DNA from: Clostridia bacterium
GTDB taxonomy: Bacteria; Bacillota; Clostridia; Christensenellales; Borkfalkiaceae
Reading direction: 5' to 3'
Length of the DNA: 40,228 nucleotides
Assembly (NCBI GenBank): GCA_017471945.1
Contig: JAFURH010000035.1
Location: 1 to 40,228 of the forward strand
Below the pieces are notes generated by a model, which searched no databases, was not told where the DNA came from, and saw only the letters and a list, made by a program, of their open reading frames with translations. Of the stretch, positions 15,399 through 23,228 are shown in pieces. Both the position numbers and the translations under genes were made by a program. Each line of letters begins with the position of its first letter. The stretch's first letter is position 1.

Positions 15399-16688
15399 TT
15401 ATTCTCCGAGCATTTTCGGCGGCTTGCGTTTTTTACGTTTGCCCTTTGCGTCCTCTTCTTGAAGCGCTTTTTCACGCTCGTCGAACATCTTGTTATATTC
15501 AACGTATTTCAAGTCGTTCTTATGCTCTTCCGCATACGCTTCGGTATCTTCCGCAATATTCTGTTTGCTTTCGCGAAGGCGTTTTAAATCCTCGCGGGTG
15601 AAAGAAGTCGGAAGCTCGTATACTTGCAGATCGTCGTCGATGGGTTTGATCGGACGGGCGACGAGGCGAGACCTGCCCGCCGCGAGGATCGCGCGTTGAT
15701 ATTCGATCGCAGCGGCGCTTTCGCCGTCGAGAGACGAAGAACCGTCTTTATTGTAAATACCCCTACCCACTCTCGCGCCTTCGATCTTCGGATTGATATA
15801 TTTATCAAACACCCATTGCGCAAAATCCAACCACACGAGAAGCAGGAAAGAGAAGCTGAACAGGATCAAGAATACGATCGCAAGCATCATAAAGAACGAG
15901 CCGCCGAAAAGGAAAAAGATAAACGGCAATAAAGCGATCGCACCGAAGAAGATCGTCTGCGGTAACGTGCCGAGCATAATGAAAAAGGAATTCTTCAAAA
16001 GTACGAAAAATTTCTGTTCGTAATTCACGCCCAAAGCGATCATCCAAAGGGTCATAAACCCTGCGATCACCACGAGAACGTAGCTGAAAGCTTCGGAAAT
16101 TTTAAACCAAACTTCCTGCGCGGTACTCGTATTCGAAACGGACAGCGAAAATTCGGAAAAATTGATAAGAGTCATACAAAGCGTTAAAACAAGCGTAAAG
16201 AATAAGCTTGCCTGCAACGCGTTCTTATAATTAAGCTTTACGCCGCGCCAGAAATCGTTCGCCACGAACACGCCTTCCGTCCAGATCATATTGCGGATCA
16301 CGTACATACCGCCCGAAAGACCGACTGCGGCGATAAACATAGAAATCACAACCGCAATATACGTAAACAGGTCGCTTTGAAGCGTAAGCATTTCCGCAAG
16401 ACCTTGCAGATTGGGTGCGGCGGGATACCCCACCGCGAGGTTTGCCCCGAAGGGGTAAATGATCCCGTTGCTTTCGCCGATCATAATGCGGATCACGATG
16501 ATTGCGATAAGAGGGATGAAGAACAATAAAGTCAATAGATTGATCTTAACGATCTTGCCGAAGTTGCCTTTAAACACGTCCCAGAACAACTGCCAGCGAT
16601 TCGTAGGCAAAGTACTTCTTGCGTATTCCTCGCTTTTTTCTTTGCCTTCGAGCATACGGGTAATAAACCCTTTCTTTTGTTGCGCCAT
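15399..16688 (-). CDS. Multi-pass membrane protein, DUF624/YesL-like, with long charged C-terminal tail
   Basis: A 429-residue protein. About six hydrophobic segments lie between residues 45 and 295, for example IVKINLLTLLFFIPLIAIIV and FTYIAVVISMFIAAVGL. The N-terminus (LFWDVFKGNFGKIVKINLL) and the pattern of segments resemble DUF624/YesL proteins, whose function is unknown. The last 135 residues are hydrophilic, highly charged and end in a Lys/Arg cluster, so a cytoplasmic tail is likely. It is the first gene of the five-gene operon and has a near-consensus promoter. Confidence 0.85.
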   Translation of the reverse strand: MAQQKKGFITRMLEGKEKSEEYARSTLPTNRWQLFWDVFKGNFGKIVKINLLTLLFFIPLIAIIVIRIMIGESNGIIYPFGANLAVGYPAAPNLQGLAEMLTLQSDLFTYIAVVISMFIAAVGLSGGMYVIRNMIWTEGVFVANDFWRGVKLNYKNALQASLFFTLVLTLCMTLINFSEFSLSVSNTSTAQEVWFKISEAFSYVLVVIAGFMTLWMIALGVNYEQKFFVLLKNSFFIMLGTLPQTIFFGAIALLPFIFFLFGGSFFMMLAIVFLILFSFSFLLLVWLDFAQWVFDKYINPKIEGARVGRGIYNKDGSSSLDGESAAAIEYQRAILAAGRSRLVARPIKPIDDDLQVYELPTSFTREDLKRLRESKQNIAEDTEAYAEEHKNDLKYVEYNKMFDEREKALQEEDAKGKRKKRKPPKMLGE

Positions 16689-16710
16689 TTTCTAACTCCA
16701 AAATTTTCTT

Positions 16711-16730
16711 AAAAAGGGCGTAATTCCCTT
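16711..16730 (-). other. Leader hairpin resembling a weak terminator
   Basis: On the minus strand AAAAGGG and CCCTTTT arms enclose AATTACG and run into TTTTT, between the promoter and the start codon of the membrane-protein gene. It may be a minor attenuator or coincidental. Confidence 0.3.
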
Positions 16731-16751
16731 TTCCGATTTTTTATCTCTTCT

Positions 16752-16780
16752 ATTTTACTACAAATTTGCGATAATTTCAA
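16752..16780 (-). promoter_or_regulatory. Sigma-A promoter for the five-gene operon
   Basis: On the minus strand TTGAAA (16775-16780) and TAAAAT (16752-16757) are 17 bases apart, about 65 bases before the start codon at 16688. An inverted repeat AATTTC-AAG-GAAATT (16773-16787) overlaps the -35 element and could be an operator. Confidence 0.75.
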
Positions 16781-16829
16781 GGAAATTTCGAAAAAATTTC
16801 AAATAAAATTTGCAAGTTGTGAAAAATCT

Positions 16830-16858
16830 TTGACTTTTTACCCCGAATATGCTAAAAT
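16830..16858 (+). promoter_or_regulatory. Sigma-A promoter for the asd-dapA-dapB operon
   Basis: TTGACT (16830-16835), a 17-base spacer and TAAAAT (16853-16858). The expected start near 16864 coincides with the first bases of the lysine riboswitch. Confidence 0.85.
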
Positions 16859-16863
16859 GAATT

Positions 16864-17045
16864 CGTTAAATAGAGGAGCGGACGAACATCAGTACCCTTC
16901 AAAGGCGCAGAATGTGGAATGATTTTGCGATATGCCTTGCTCGGGGAAAGGGTATCTCCGCCGAAGCGCTGCTTTATTCCGTCCGCGCTGGGCATACGGG
17001 AGAATACCCGTATGACTGACACCGTCTGTGTTGAGCTATTTACGA
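16864..17045 (+). ncRNA. Lysine riboswitch (L-box aptamer)
   Basis: The stretch carries the L-box landmarks in order: AGAGGAGC after the P1 strand, AGTACC, GGGGAAAGGG, GCCGAAG, CTGGG, and the closing GACTGACACCGTC and GAGC. The P1 helix is visible as AAATAG (16868-16873) with CTATTT (17036-17041). This aptamer binds free lysine. It lies upstream of asd, dapA and dapB, which make the lysine precursor, exactly as expected. Its 3' part contains CACCGTC (17020-17026), identical to the 3' arm of the following terminator, which supplies the switching partner. Confidence 0.92.
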
Positions 17046-17080
17046 TAACCGAAATTCGGTCAAACGCAAAGGCTTCTTAT

Positions 17081-17112
17081 AAGGACGGTGGCTCACCGTC
17101 CTTTTATTTTTA
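17081..17112 (+). terminator. Riboswitch-controlled intrinsic terminator before asd
   Basis: AAGGACGGTG and CACCGTCCTT form a ten-pair stem with a three-base loop, followed by a T-rich tract. The 5' arm (17083-17090) can instead pair with CACCGTC of the aptamer (17020-17026) to make an antiterminator when lysine is absent. Confidence 0.9.
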
Positions 17113-17138
17113 AAAAAATTTTTTTAGGAGTTTACGAT

Positions 17139-18218
17139 ATGAAAACTTATAAGGTAGGCGTTATCGGCGCAACCGGTATGGTCGGGCAAAGATTTATGCT
17201 TCTGCTCGAAAAACACCCTCAATTCAACGTGGTCGTTCTTGCGGCGTCCGCGCGCTCCGCAGGAAAAACTTACGCGGAAGCCGTCGGCGATAAATGGGCG
17301 TTCAAAACCCCTATTCCCGAAAAATACCGCGAAATGAAAATTCTCGACGCGGAAGGAGATAAGGAAACTATCGCGGGAGCGGTAGATTTCGTTTTCTGCG
17401 CGGTAAATATGGACAAAGCGAAGATCCGCGCGCTCGAAGAAACGTACGCGAAAATGGAAGTTCCCGTCGTTTCGAATAACTCCGCGCACCGTTTCACGGC
17501 GGACGTTCCGATGGTAATTCCGGAAATTAACGGCGAGCATATCCAAGTTATCGAGGCGCAAAAGAAGCGGCTCGGCACGAAGCGCGGCTTTATCGCCGTA
17601 AAATCCAACTGCTCTTTGCAGTCCTACGTGCCCCTTCTCCACCCCTTGAAGAAATTCGGGATCAAGCAAGCGGCGGTTTGCACCTATCAGGCAATTTCCG
17701 GCGCGGGCAAGACCTTTGACACGATGCCCGAGATCCTCGACAACGTGATCCCCTATATCGGCGGCGAAGAAGAAAAGAGCGAAAAAGAGCCTTTGAAGAT
17801 CTGGGGCGAAGTAAAGGGCGGCGAGATCGTTTTGGCGGATTCCCCCGTGATCACGGCACAATGCTTGCGCGTACCCGTTTCCGACGGGCATACCGCGGCA
17901 GTGTTCGTATCCTTCGAAAACAAGCCCTCTAAGGAGGAAATCCTTCAAGCTTGGGCAGATTTTAAAGGAGCGCCGCAAGAGCTCGGACTCCCCTCCGCGC
18001 CCGCACAATTTATTAAATATTTTGAAGAAGACAACCGCCCGCAAGCGAAGCTTGACAGAATGGAAGGTAACGGTATGAGCGTAACGGCGGGCAGACTTCG
18101 CGAAGATACCCTTTTCGATTATAAATTTATCGGGCTTTCGCACAATACCCTTCGCGGCGCGGCAGGCGGCGCGGTACTTCTTGCAGAGTTACTTGCGGCA
18201 AAGGGATATTTTGATTAA
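17139..18218 (+). CDS. asd: Aspartate-semialdehyde dehydrogenase
   Basis: Asd reduces aspartyl phosphate to aspartate semialdehyde with NADPH, the branch-point step to lysine, diaminopimelate, threonine and methionine. The nucleotide loop GATGMVGQR is at 10-18, the catalytic Cys is C158 in KSNCSLQSY, and the catalytic His is H251 in SDGHTAAV. At 359 residues with this SNCSL motif the protein looks like the archaeal/fungal-type Asd subfamily (TIGR00978) more than the B. subtilis type. The ATG at 17139 follows TTTAGGAG and is chosen because the frame upstream crosses the terminator. It is the first gene after the lysine riboswitch. Confidence 0.95.
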   Translation: MKTYKVGVIGATGMVGQRFMLLLEKHPQFNVVVLAASARSAGKTYAEAVGDKWAFKTPIPEKYREMKILDAEGDKETIAGAVDFVFCAVNMDKAKIRALEETYAKMEVPVVSNNSAHRFTADVPMVIPEINGEHIQVIEAQKKRLGTKRGFIAVKSNCSLQSYVPLLHPLKKFGIKQAAVCTYQAISGAGKTFDTMPEILDNVIPYIGGEEEKSEKEPLKIWGEVKGGEIVLADSPVITAQCLRVPVSDGHTAAVFVSFENKPSKEEILQAWADFKGAPQELGLPSAPAQFIKYFEEDNRPQAKLDRMEGNGMSVTAGRLREDTLFDYKFIGLSHNTLRGAAGGAVLLAELLAAKGYFD

Positions 18219-18266
18219 GTTATTGCCTTGACACGAAAAATAGGATAAGGAGAATATATTAAAATT

Positions 18267-19157
18267 ATGAAAGGATTTTTTAAAGGTAGCGCGACGGCGT
18301 TGATCACGCCTTTTGACGAAAACGGCGTGAATTACGAAGCGCTCGGCAAACTCGTAGAACATCAGATCGACGGCGGAACGGACGCAATCGTATTCCTGGG
18401 TACGACGGGCGAACCCTCCACGATGTCTTTTGAGGAAGAACATATTTTAATGGAATATGCAGTCAAAAAAGTCGCAGGAAGAGCAAAAGTAATTTTCGGT
18501 TGCGGAAGCAATAACACCGCCGACGCGGTGATGACGGCGAAAAAAGCGGAAAGCTACGGCGCGGACGGTTTGCTCGCCGTCACCCCTTATTATAATAAAT
18601 GTACGCAAAACGGGCTCGTAGAATATTATAAAGCGATCTGCGAATCGGTGTCCATTCCCGTGATCGCTTATAACGTACCCGGTCGGACGGGCGTGGAAAT
18701 CCAGCCCGCAACGATGGCGAAGATCGCCGAAATCCCCAATATTGCGGGCATCAAAGACGCGGGCGGAAATATGAGCAAAACGATGGAAACCTTCCGTTTG
18801 GTCCGCGAGAAATGCGACGTATATTCCGGTGAGGACGCGCTGAATTTGCCTATCCTCGCGTGTGGCGGCGCGGGCGTTATTTCCGTTTTGTCGAATATCG
18901 TTCCCGCGGACGTAAAAAAACTTTGTACCCTCGTTCACGAAGGGAAGATCGAAGAGGCGATCGCGCTGAACGATAAGCTTTTACCCCTTGCAAACGCTTG
19001 CTTCGTGGAAGTTAATCCCATTCCCGTGAAAGAAGCGATGAACCTCGTCGGGTTTAACGCGGGTTCGCCTCGTGCGCCTTTGACGAAGATCGAGCCGCAA
19101 AACCGCGAAAAGCTCGTTGCGGCGATGAAAAATTACGGTTTGGAGATAAAAGTATGA
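18267..19157 (+). CDS. dapA: 4-hydroxy-tetrahydrodipicolinate synthase
   Basis: DapA condenses pyruvate with aspartate semialdehyde, the first committed step to diaminopimelate and lysine. The Schiff-base lysine is K163 in GIKDAGG; other active-site parts are GTTGE (45-49), Y135 in IAYNVPGR and R140. Length (296) is normal. The positions of the two allosteric His residues of E. coli DapA are Phe and Glu here, so lysine feedback on the enzyme is probably weak and control may rest on the riboswitch (inference). AAGGAG lies 14 bases before the ATG, a long spacing. Confidence 0.96.
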   Translation: MKGFFKGSATALITPFDENGVNYEALGKLVEHQIDGGTDAIVFLGTTGEPSTMSFEEEHILMEYAVKKVAGRAKVIFGCGSNNTADAVMTAKKAESYGADGLLAVTPYYNKCTQNGLVEYYKAICESVSIPVIAYNVPGRTGVEIQPATMAKIAEIPNIAGIKDAGGNMSKTMETFRLVREKCDVYSGEDALNLPILACGGAGVISVLSNIVPADVKKLCTLVHEGKIEEAIALNDKLLPLANACFVEVNPIPVKEAMNLVGFNAGSPRAPLTKIEPQNREKLVAAMKNYGLEIKV

Positions 19158-19915
19158 CGAGAATTATTCTGTGCGGCGCGTGCGGTAAAATGGGCGGTAA
19201 CGTGCTCTCCCTTTTGGAAGGCGATTCGGAAGCGACAGCCGTTTGCGGCGTAGATCTTTATCCGCGCGAGATCGGGATTCCCGTGTATACTTCGTTTGCG
19301 GATATCAAAGAAGAAGCGGACGTCATTATCGACTTTTCCTCTTCGCAAAACCTTTCGGAAAGATTGGAATACGCAAAAAATAACGGGCTGGGGATCGTGC
19401 TCGCTTCGACGGGTTTCTCCCCTGCCGATCTTGCTTTGATCGAAGAATACGCAAAAACGACGGCAATCTTTAAAACCGCCAACCTCTCTTTGGGCGTAAA
19501 CCTTATGCAAGCGCTTTGCAAAGCGGCGGCGGAGGTCTTGGGCGACGCGTTCGACGTGGAAATTATCGAAAAGCATCATAATCTTAAAAAGGACGCCCCT
19601 TCGGGGACGGCGCTGATGCTTGCGGAAACGGTCAACGAAGCGTTCGACGGAAAAAAGAAATTCGTGAACGGCAGAGAAGGGATCGTCGGCGCACGCGAAA
19701 AGTCGGAAATCGGAATCCACGCGGTGCGCGGCGGCACGATCGTCGGCGAACACGAGGTGATGTTTGCGGGCGAGGACGAAATTATCACGATCTCGCACAG
19801 CGCGCGCTCTAAGCGCGTATTTGCGGCGGGCGCGATCCGCGCGGCGAAGTTTTTAAACGGAAAAGGCGCGGGCGTGTACGCGATGAAAGAGCTTTTAGCC
19901 GAAGAACAAGCTTAA
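19154..19915 (+). CDS. dapB: 4-hydroxy-tetrahydrodipicolinate reductase
   Basis: DapB reduces the DapA product with NAD(P)H. It has the Rossmann loop GACGKMG at 8-14 and the catalytic signature EKHHNLKKDAPSGTA. Length (253) is typical. The ATG overlaps the dapA stop codon as ATGA, so translation is coupled. It is the last gene of the riboswitch operon and is followed by a strong terminator. The remaining lysine-pathway genes are not in this window. Confidence 0.96.
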   Translation: MTRIILCGACGKMGGNVLSLLEGDSEATAVCGVDLYPREIGIPVYTSFADIKEEADVIIDFSSSQNLSERLEYAKNNGLGIVLASTGFSPADLALIEEYAKTTAIFKTANLSLGVNLMQALCKAAAEVLGDAFDVEIIEKHHNLKKDAPSGTALMLAETVNEAFDGKKKFVNGREGIVGAREKSEIGIHAVRGGTIVGEHEVMFAGEDEIITISHSARSKRVFAAGAIRAAKFLNGKGAGVYAMKELLAEEQA

Positions 19916-19935
19916 ATTTCGTTTTGAAAAAATTT

Positions 19936-19974
19936 ATCCCCCCGATCCTTTTGGAATCGGGGGATTTTTCTTTA
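19936..19974 (+). terminator. Intrinsic terminator after dapB
   Basis: ATCCCCCCGATCC, loop TTTT and GGAATCGGGGGAT form a strong hairpin followed by TTTTTCTTT. It lies between convergent dapB and gltX. On the minus strand the hairpin is also followed by a T run after a few bases, so it may serve both. Confidence 0.9.
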
Positions 19975-19984
19975 CGATCGAATT

Positions 19985-21625
19985 TTATAACGCCGAAACG
20001 GCTTTTTCCAGTCTTGCAAGCGTTCTTTCTTCGCCGAGGATCTGCATAATCGTCCAAAGATCGGGCGTATTCGAAAGTCCCGTCGTGGCGATTCGGAGCA
20101 TCTCCGCCGCGTCGGACACGTTTCCGGGATAGTTTTCGGGGTTGGCTTTATACGCCTTCATATCCGTTGCGAATCCGCTTGCGGCGGCGACCGCCTTCAC
20201 TTTATCGAACCAAGCCGAGCAATCGTCCGCATACGCATACGCCGCCTTGAAATCGGACAATATCTTTTTGACGGTCGCGTTATCAAAACGGTAAGCGTAA
20301 TTGGGCGCGAACGATCCGTCGAAGAAATAAGAAATCATTTCCACCGCTTGTTTTGCGCAAACGAAGTCCTTTCTCCTCTTTTTGCCGCCGATCCCCATAC
20401 AAAGCGTCAGCACTTTGAGCATATATTCTTTATCGGCAAAATACCCTTTCTGCTCGTCCGTGCCGTAATCGTTCGCCCAGTCTTTGAGGAAGTCGTACAT
20501 TTCTTCTGCGGAAAGGTTGGACATCACCGTCTTTGCAATATCGTTGAGTTTTAAAATATCGAAAAGCGCGCCGCTCTTACCCATTTTACCGATCGAATAC
20601 TTAAATTCGTCCAAAGGCTTATCGGGAAATTTCAGCATCCATTCCTCGAAATTGGAGTTCAACAGCGTCATCATATACGTCTTGACCGCAAGTTTATGAT
20701 ACCCTTCTTCACGATAGAAGGTAAGCGAAGCTTCGGGGTCTTTACGTTTGGAAAGTTTACGGCGGGTCTCGCCGTCGATTTTTTGAATGGAGCAATTATG
20801 ACCGTATTTGGGAAGCCTGAACCCCAACACTTTGAAAAGTTCGATATGAATAGGCAGCGACGAAAGCCATTCTTCCCCGCGCAAAACGAGCGTGGTACGC
20901 ATAAAATGATCGTCGATCGCGTGCGCGAAATGATAAGTCGGAATCCCGTCGGATTTTAAAATCACGACGTCCTGATTGTTTTCGGTAACGGTGATATCCC
21001 CTTTGATCGCGTCGCGGAAGGTAGATTTTTTCTCGACGTCGCCCTGCGATCTCAAACGGATCACGTAGGGCTTACCCGCTTTGAGATTTTCGTAAATTTG
21101 CTCTTCGGACAGATTGCGGCACTTTGCAAACTCGCCGTAGTAACCGGGTAAAAGCTTGTTTTCCGTTTGACGCTCGCGCGTTTTTTCCAAATCCTCTTCC
21201 GTACAGAAGCAAGGATACGCAAGACCTTTTTTGATCAATTCTTTGGCGTACGCGTGATAGATCTCCGCGCGTTGGCGTTGATAGTAAGGTCCGTATTCGC
21301 CCGAAAGATCCGCGCCTTCGTCGAATTCGACGCCGAAATATTTAAGCGACGAATGGATCACCTCCACCGCGCCTTCCACCTTTCTCTTTTCGTCCGTGTC
21401 CTCGATACGCAGGAAAAACACGCCGCCGCTTTGGTGGGCGATTCTTTCGTTCGCGAGCGCGACGTATAAATTCCCCAAATGCATAAAGCCCGTGGGGCTG
21501 GGCGCTAAACGGGTGACTTCCGCGCCCTTTTCAAGGTTTCTTTCGGGATAGCGTTCTTCATAATACGAAAGCGGTTTTACGTTCTCGTCGGGGATAAGCG
21601 CGTCCGCTAATTTGTTCAGATCCAT
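19985..21625 (-). CDS. gltX: Glutamyl-tRNA synthetase
   Basis: A class I synthetase that charges tRNA-Glu. The HIGH motif appears as PSPTGFMHLGN (about 43-53) and the KMSKS motif as KLSKRKDP. The 546 residues include a ~35-residue N-terminal extension before the catalytic core, and the C-terminal anticodon-binding domain ends at a normal position. Whether it is discriminating or non-discriminating cannot be read from the sequence. It has its own promoter upstream but lies in line with the panE-aroK genes, 59 bases after panE. Confidence 0.95.
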   Translation of the reverse strand: MDLNKLADALIPDENVKPLSYYEERYPERNLEKGAEVTRLAPSPTGFMHLGNLYVALANERIAHQSGGVFFLRIEDTDEKRKVEGAVEVIHSSLKYFGVEFDEGADLSGEYGPYYQRQRAEIYHAYAKELIKKGLAYPCFCTEEDLEKTRERQTENKLLPGYYGEFAKCRNLSEEQIYENLKAGKPYVIRLRSQGDVEKKSTFRDAIKGDITVTENNQDVVILKSDGIPTYHFAHAIDDHFMRTTLVLRGEEWLSSLPIHIELFKVLGFRLPKYGHNCSIQKIDGETRRKLSKRKDPEASLTFYREEGYHKLAVKTYMMTLLNSNFEEWMLKFPDKPLDEFKYSIGKMGKSGALFDILKLNDIAKTVMSNLSAEEMYDFLKDWANDYGTDEQKGYFADKEYMLKVLTLCMGIGGKKRRKDFVCAKQAVEMISYFFDGSFAPNYAYRFDNATVKKILSDFKAAYAYADDCSAWFDKVKAVAAASGFATDMKAYKANPENYPGNVSDAAEMLRIATTGLSNTPDLWTIMQILGEERTLARLEKAVSAL

Positions 21626-21651
21626 AAGTAATTTTTCCTTTTTTTGTTATT

Positions 21652-21680
21652 ATTTTAGCACGCAAAGTGCATTTAGTCAA
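21652..21680 (-). promoter_or_regulatory. Sigma-A promoter for gltX
   Basis: On the minus strand TTGACT (21675-21680) and TAAAAT (21652-21657) with a 17-base spacer, the same two hexamers as the lysine-operon promoter. It lies in the 59-base gap after panE. Confidence 0.75.
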
Positions 21681-21684
21681 CGGT

Positions 21685-22734
21685 TTAAGCGAAAAAATCG
21701 AGGTTTTTATAGGAAATTTCGTAGAGTCCGTTCTCGATGCCGTGGACGATTTCCACGACCTGTTCGTTCAAAGGCGTGGGCACGCCCGCTTTTTTGCCAA
21801 GGGAAGCCACGACGCCGTTGATAAAATCGATCTCGCATTTTCTGCCGTTTTCGACGTCGTTTAACATTCCCGATCTTAAAAGCGCGTGTTTTTTCATCGC
21901 GATCGGCAGAACGATCTTCCCTTTCAAGTTTTGGAAAAGTCCGCCTTGCCCTAACAATTTTTTCAAATCGTGCCCCTGCATAGGCTCGACCGAAACGCCG
22001 AGCGATTTCGAAACGGCAAGACATTCGCGAATAATACCGAGCGCAATTTTTTTGGACTTCCTTCTTTTCGAAAGCTCGCCAAAGGTACAGCCCGTAACCA
22101 CGGAAAGCCCCGAGAACGCGGCGTTGATACAAAGCTTACTCCACCTTGCACCCGCTAAGTTATCCGTCGTTTTTAAAAATTCCATATTCCCGCAAAGCGC
22201 GCCTATTCCCTGCAAAACTTCGGCAAGTAAAGGCAATTTTGCGTTATCGTTCCGATACCCGCCCACTTGCATCGACATCGCGGAAAGCGCGGAAGTCAAT
22301 TTTACTTTGCCTTCCCCTATAAACGTCGCCCCAAAGGAAACCGCCGCACCGTACACCTTATCCCGTCCGAGAATTTCGCACAGCCCTTCTTCGGGCAAGC
22401 CGTTTTGCGTGGTGCATACGATCCCGCCGTCCGTAAGATAATTTTTCAAAAACTCGGCGATCTTTTTATTTTCGCGCTGTTTGGTCATCAAAAAGATCAA
22501 GTCGTATTTTTCCGACGTTTCCTCGGGCAACAATGCGGTTACGGGAATTTTCTTTTCCGTATCGTCCGCAACGCACAAAACGGTCGCCCCGTCGCTTTTT
22601 AACGCGGCGATATGCTCGCGGTTACGGCTGATCAAATGCGCGTTCACGCCCGATTCCGTTAAAAACGCACCGAGAACCGTACCCATTGCGCCCGCGCCGT
22701 AAACGGCGACCTTTATTCCTTTTTCAGCTCGCAT
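21685..22734 (-). CDS. panE: Ketopantoate reductase family protein (2-dehydropantoate 2-reductase-like)
   Basis: The family reduces 2-dehydropantoate to pantoate with NADPH for coenzyme A synthesis. The GAGAMG loop, the NGLPEEG stretch, the active-site Lys region RWSKLCINAAFSGLS and the catalytic Glu region ENGRKCEIDFINGVV are all present. At 349 residues it is longer than typical PanE (~300), so another 2-hydroxyacid substrate is possible. The ATG at 22734 has GGGAGG seven bases ahead and overlaps the end of the upstream kinase gene by 22 bases, suggesting coupled translation. Confidence 0.8.
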   Translation of the reverse strand: MRAEKGIKVAVYGAGAMGTVLGAFLTESGVNAHLISRNREHIAALKSDGATVLCVADDTEKKIPVTALLPEETSEKYDLIFLMTKQRENKKIAEFLKNYLTDGGIVCTTQNGLPEEGLCEILGRDKVYGAAVSFGATFIGEGKVKLTSALSAMSMQVGGYRNDNAKLPLLAEVLQGIGALCGNMEFLKTTDNLAGARWSKLCINAAFSGLSVVTGCTFGELSKRRKSKKIALGIIRECLAVSKSLGVSVEPMQGHDLKKLLGQGGLFQNLKGKIVLPIAMKKHALLRSGMLNDVENGRKCEIDFINGVVASLGKKAGVPTPLNEQVVEIVHGIENGLYEISYKNLDFFA

Positions 22735-23225
22735 TCGATCGCCTCCCGAATCCTCTCCGCGCTTTCGTCGATCGAAAGACCGTCAAGCTCTACGGTATAG
22801 TCCGCGTATTTTTCATATAAAGGTACGCGTTCCTCGTAAAGATCGCGAAAAGTAAAGCCTTTTTTCAAAACGACTCCGCGCGTTTTCAAATCCCCCAAAC
22901 GACGGCAAATTTCCTCGTAAGAAAGTTTCAGATACACGACGATTCCGTTTTGCTTCATTTTTTCGATCGCGTCGCCGCGATAGATGGCGCTTCCGCCCGT
23001 TGCGATTACGCAACGGCTGGCGCAAATAGAAGAATTGACTTTCGCTTCCACTTCCAAAAAGCCCTCGTTTCCGAGTTCGGAAATGAGATCGCAAAGCAGT
23101 TTACCCTCACGGGCTACGATGACGCTGTCGCTATCGATATAGCCGTAGCCGATCTTTTTGGAAAGGACTACGCCGAGCGTACTTTTCCCTGCCGCCGGCA
23201 TACCGACGAGAATGATATTTTTCAC
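22713..23225 (-). CDS. aroK: Shikimate kinase-like protein
   Basis: A small P-loop kinase of 170 residues: Walker A GMPAAGKST at 8-16, DSD at 31-33, GGS at 77-79, the lid Arg in KTRGV, and an ERVPLYEKYAD block near the end. These fit shikimate kinase, which phosphorylates shikimate for aromatic amino acids. The Arg that follows Phe in the FRxxE shikimate-binding motif is replaced: here the sequence is FLEVE (56-60). Substrate identity is therefore less certain than the fold. It starts with GTG at 23225 after GGAGG. hemW ends only 3 bases before the start. Confidence 0.75.
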   Translation of the reverse strand: MKNIILVGMPAAGKSTLGVVLSKKIGYGYIDSDSVIVAREGKLLCDLISELGNEGFLEVEAKVNSSICASRCVIATGGSAIYRGDAIEKMKQNGIVVYLKLSYEEICRRLGDLKTRGVVLKKGFTFRDLYEERVPLYEKYADYTVELDGLSIDESAERIREAIECELKKE

Positions 23226-23228
23226 CTT

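Noticed and set aside
17124-18143. A 339-codon frame on the minus strand opposite asd
   Set aside because: asd has intact catalytic motifs on the plus strand and follows a riboswitch. The opposite frame has no recognisable domain.
18228-18233. TTGACA between asd and dapA as a possible internal promoter
   Set aside because: At 17 bases downstream the sequence is AGAATA, and the only TATA-like element needs a spacer of 21. The genes fit one riboswitch-controlled operon.
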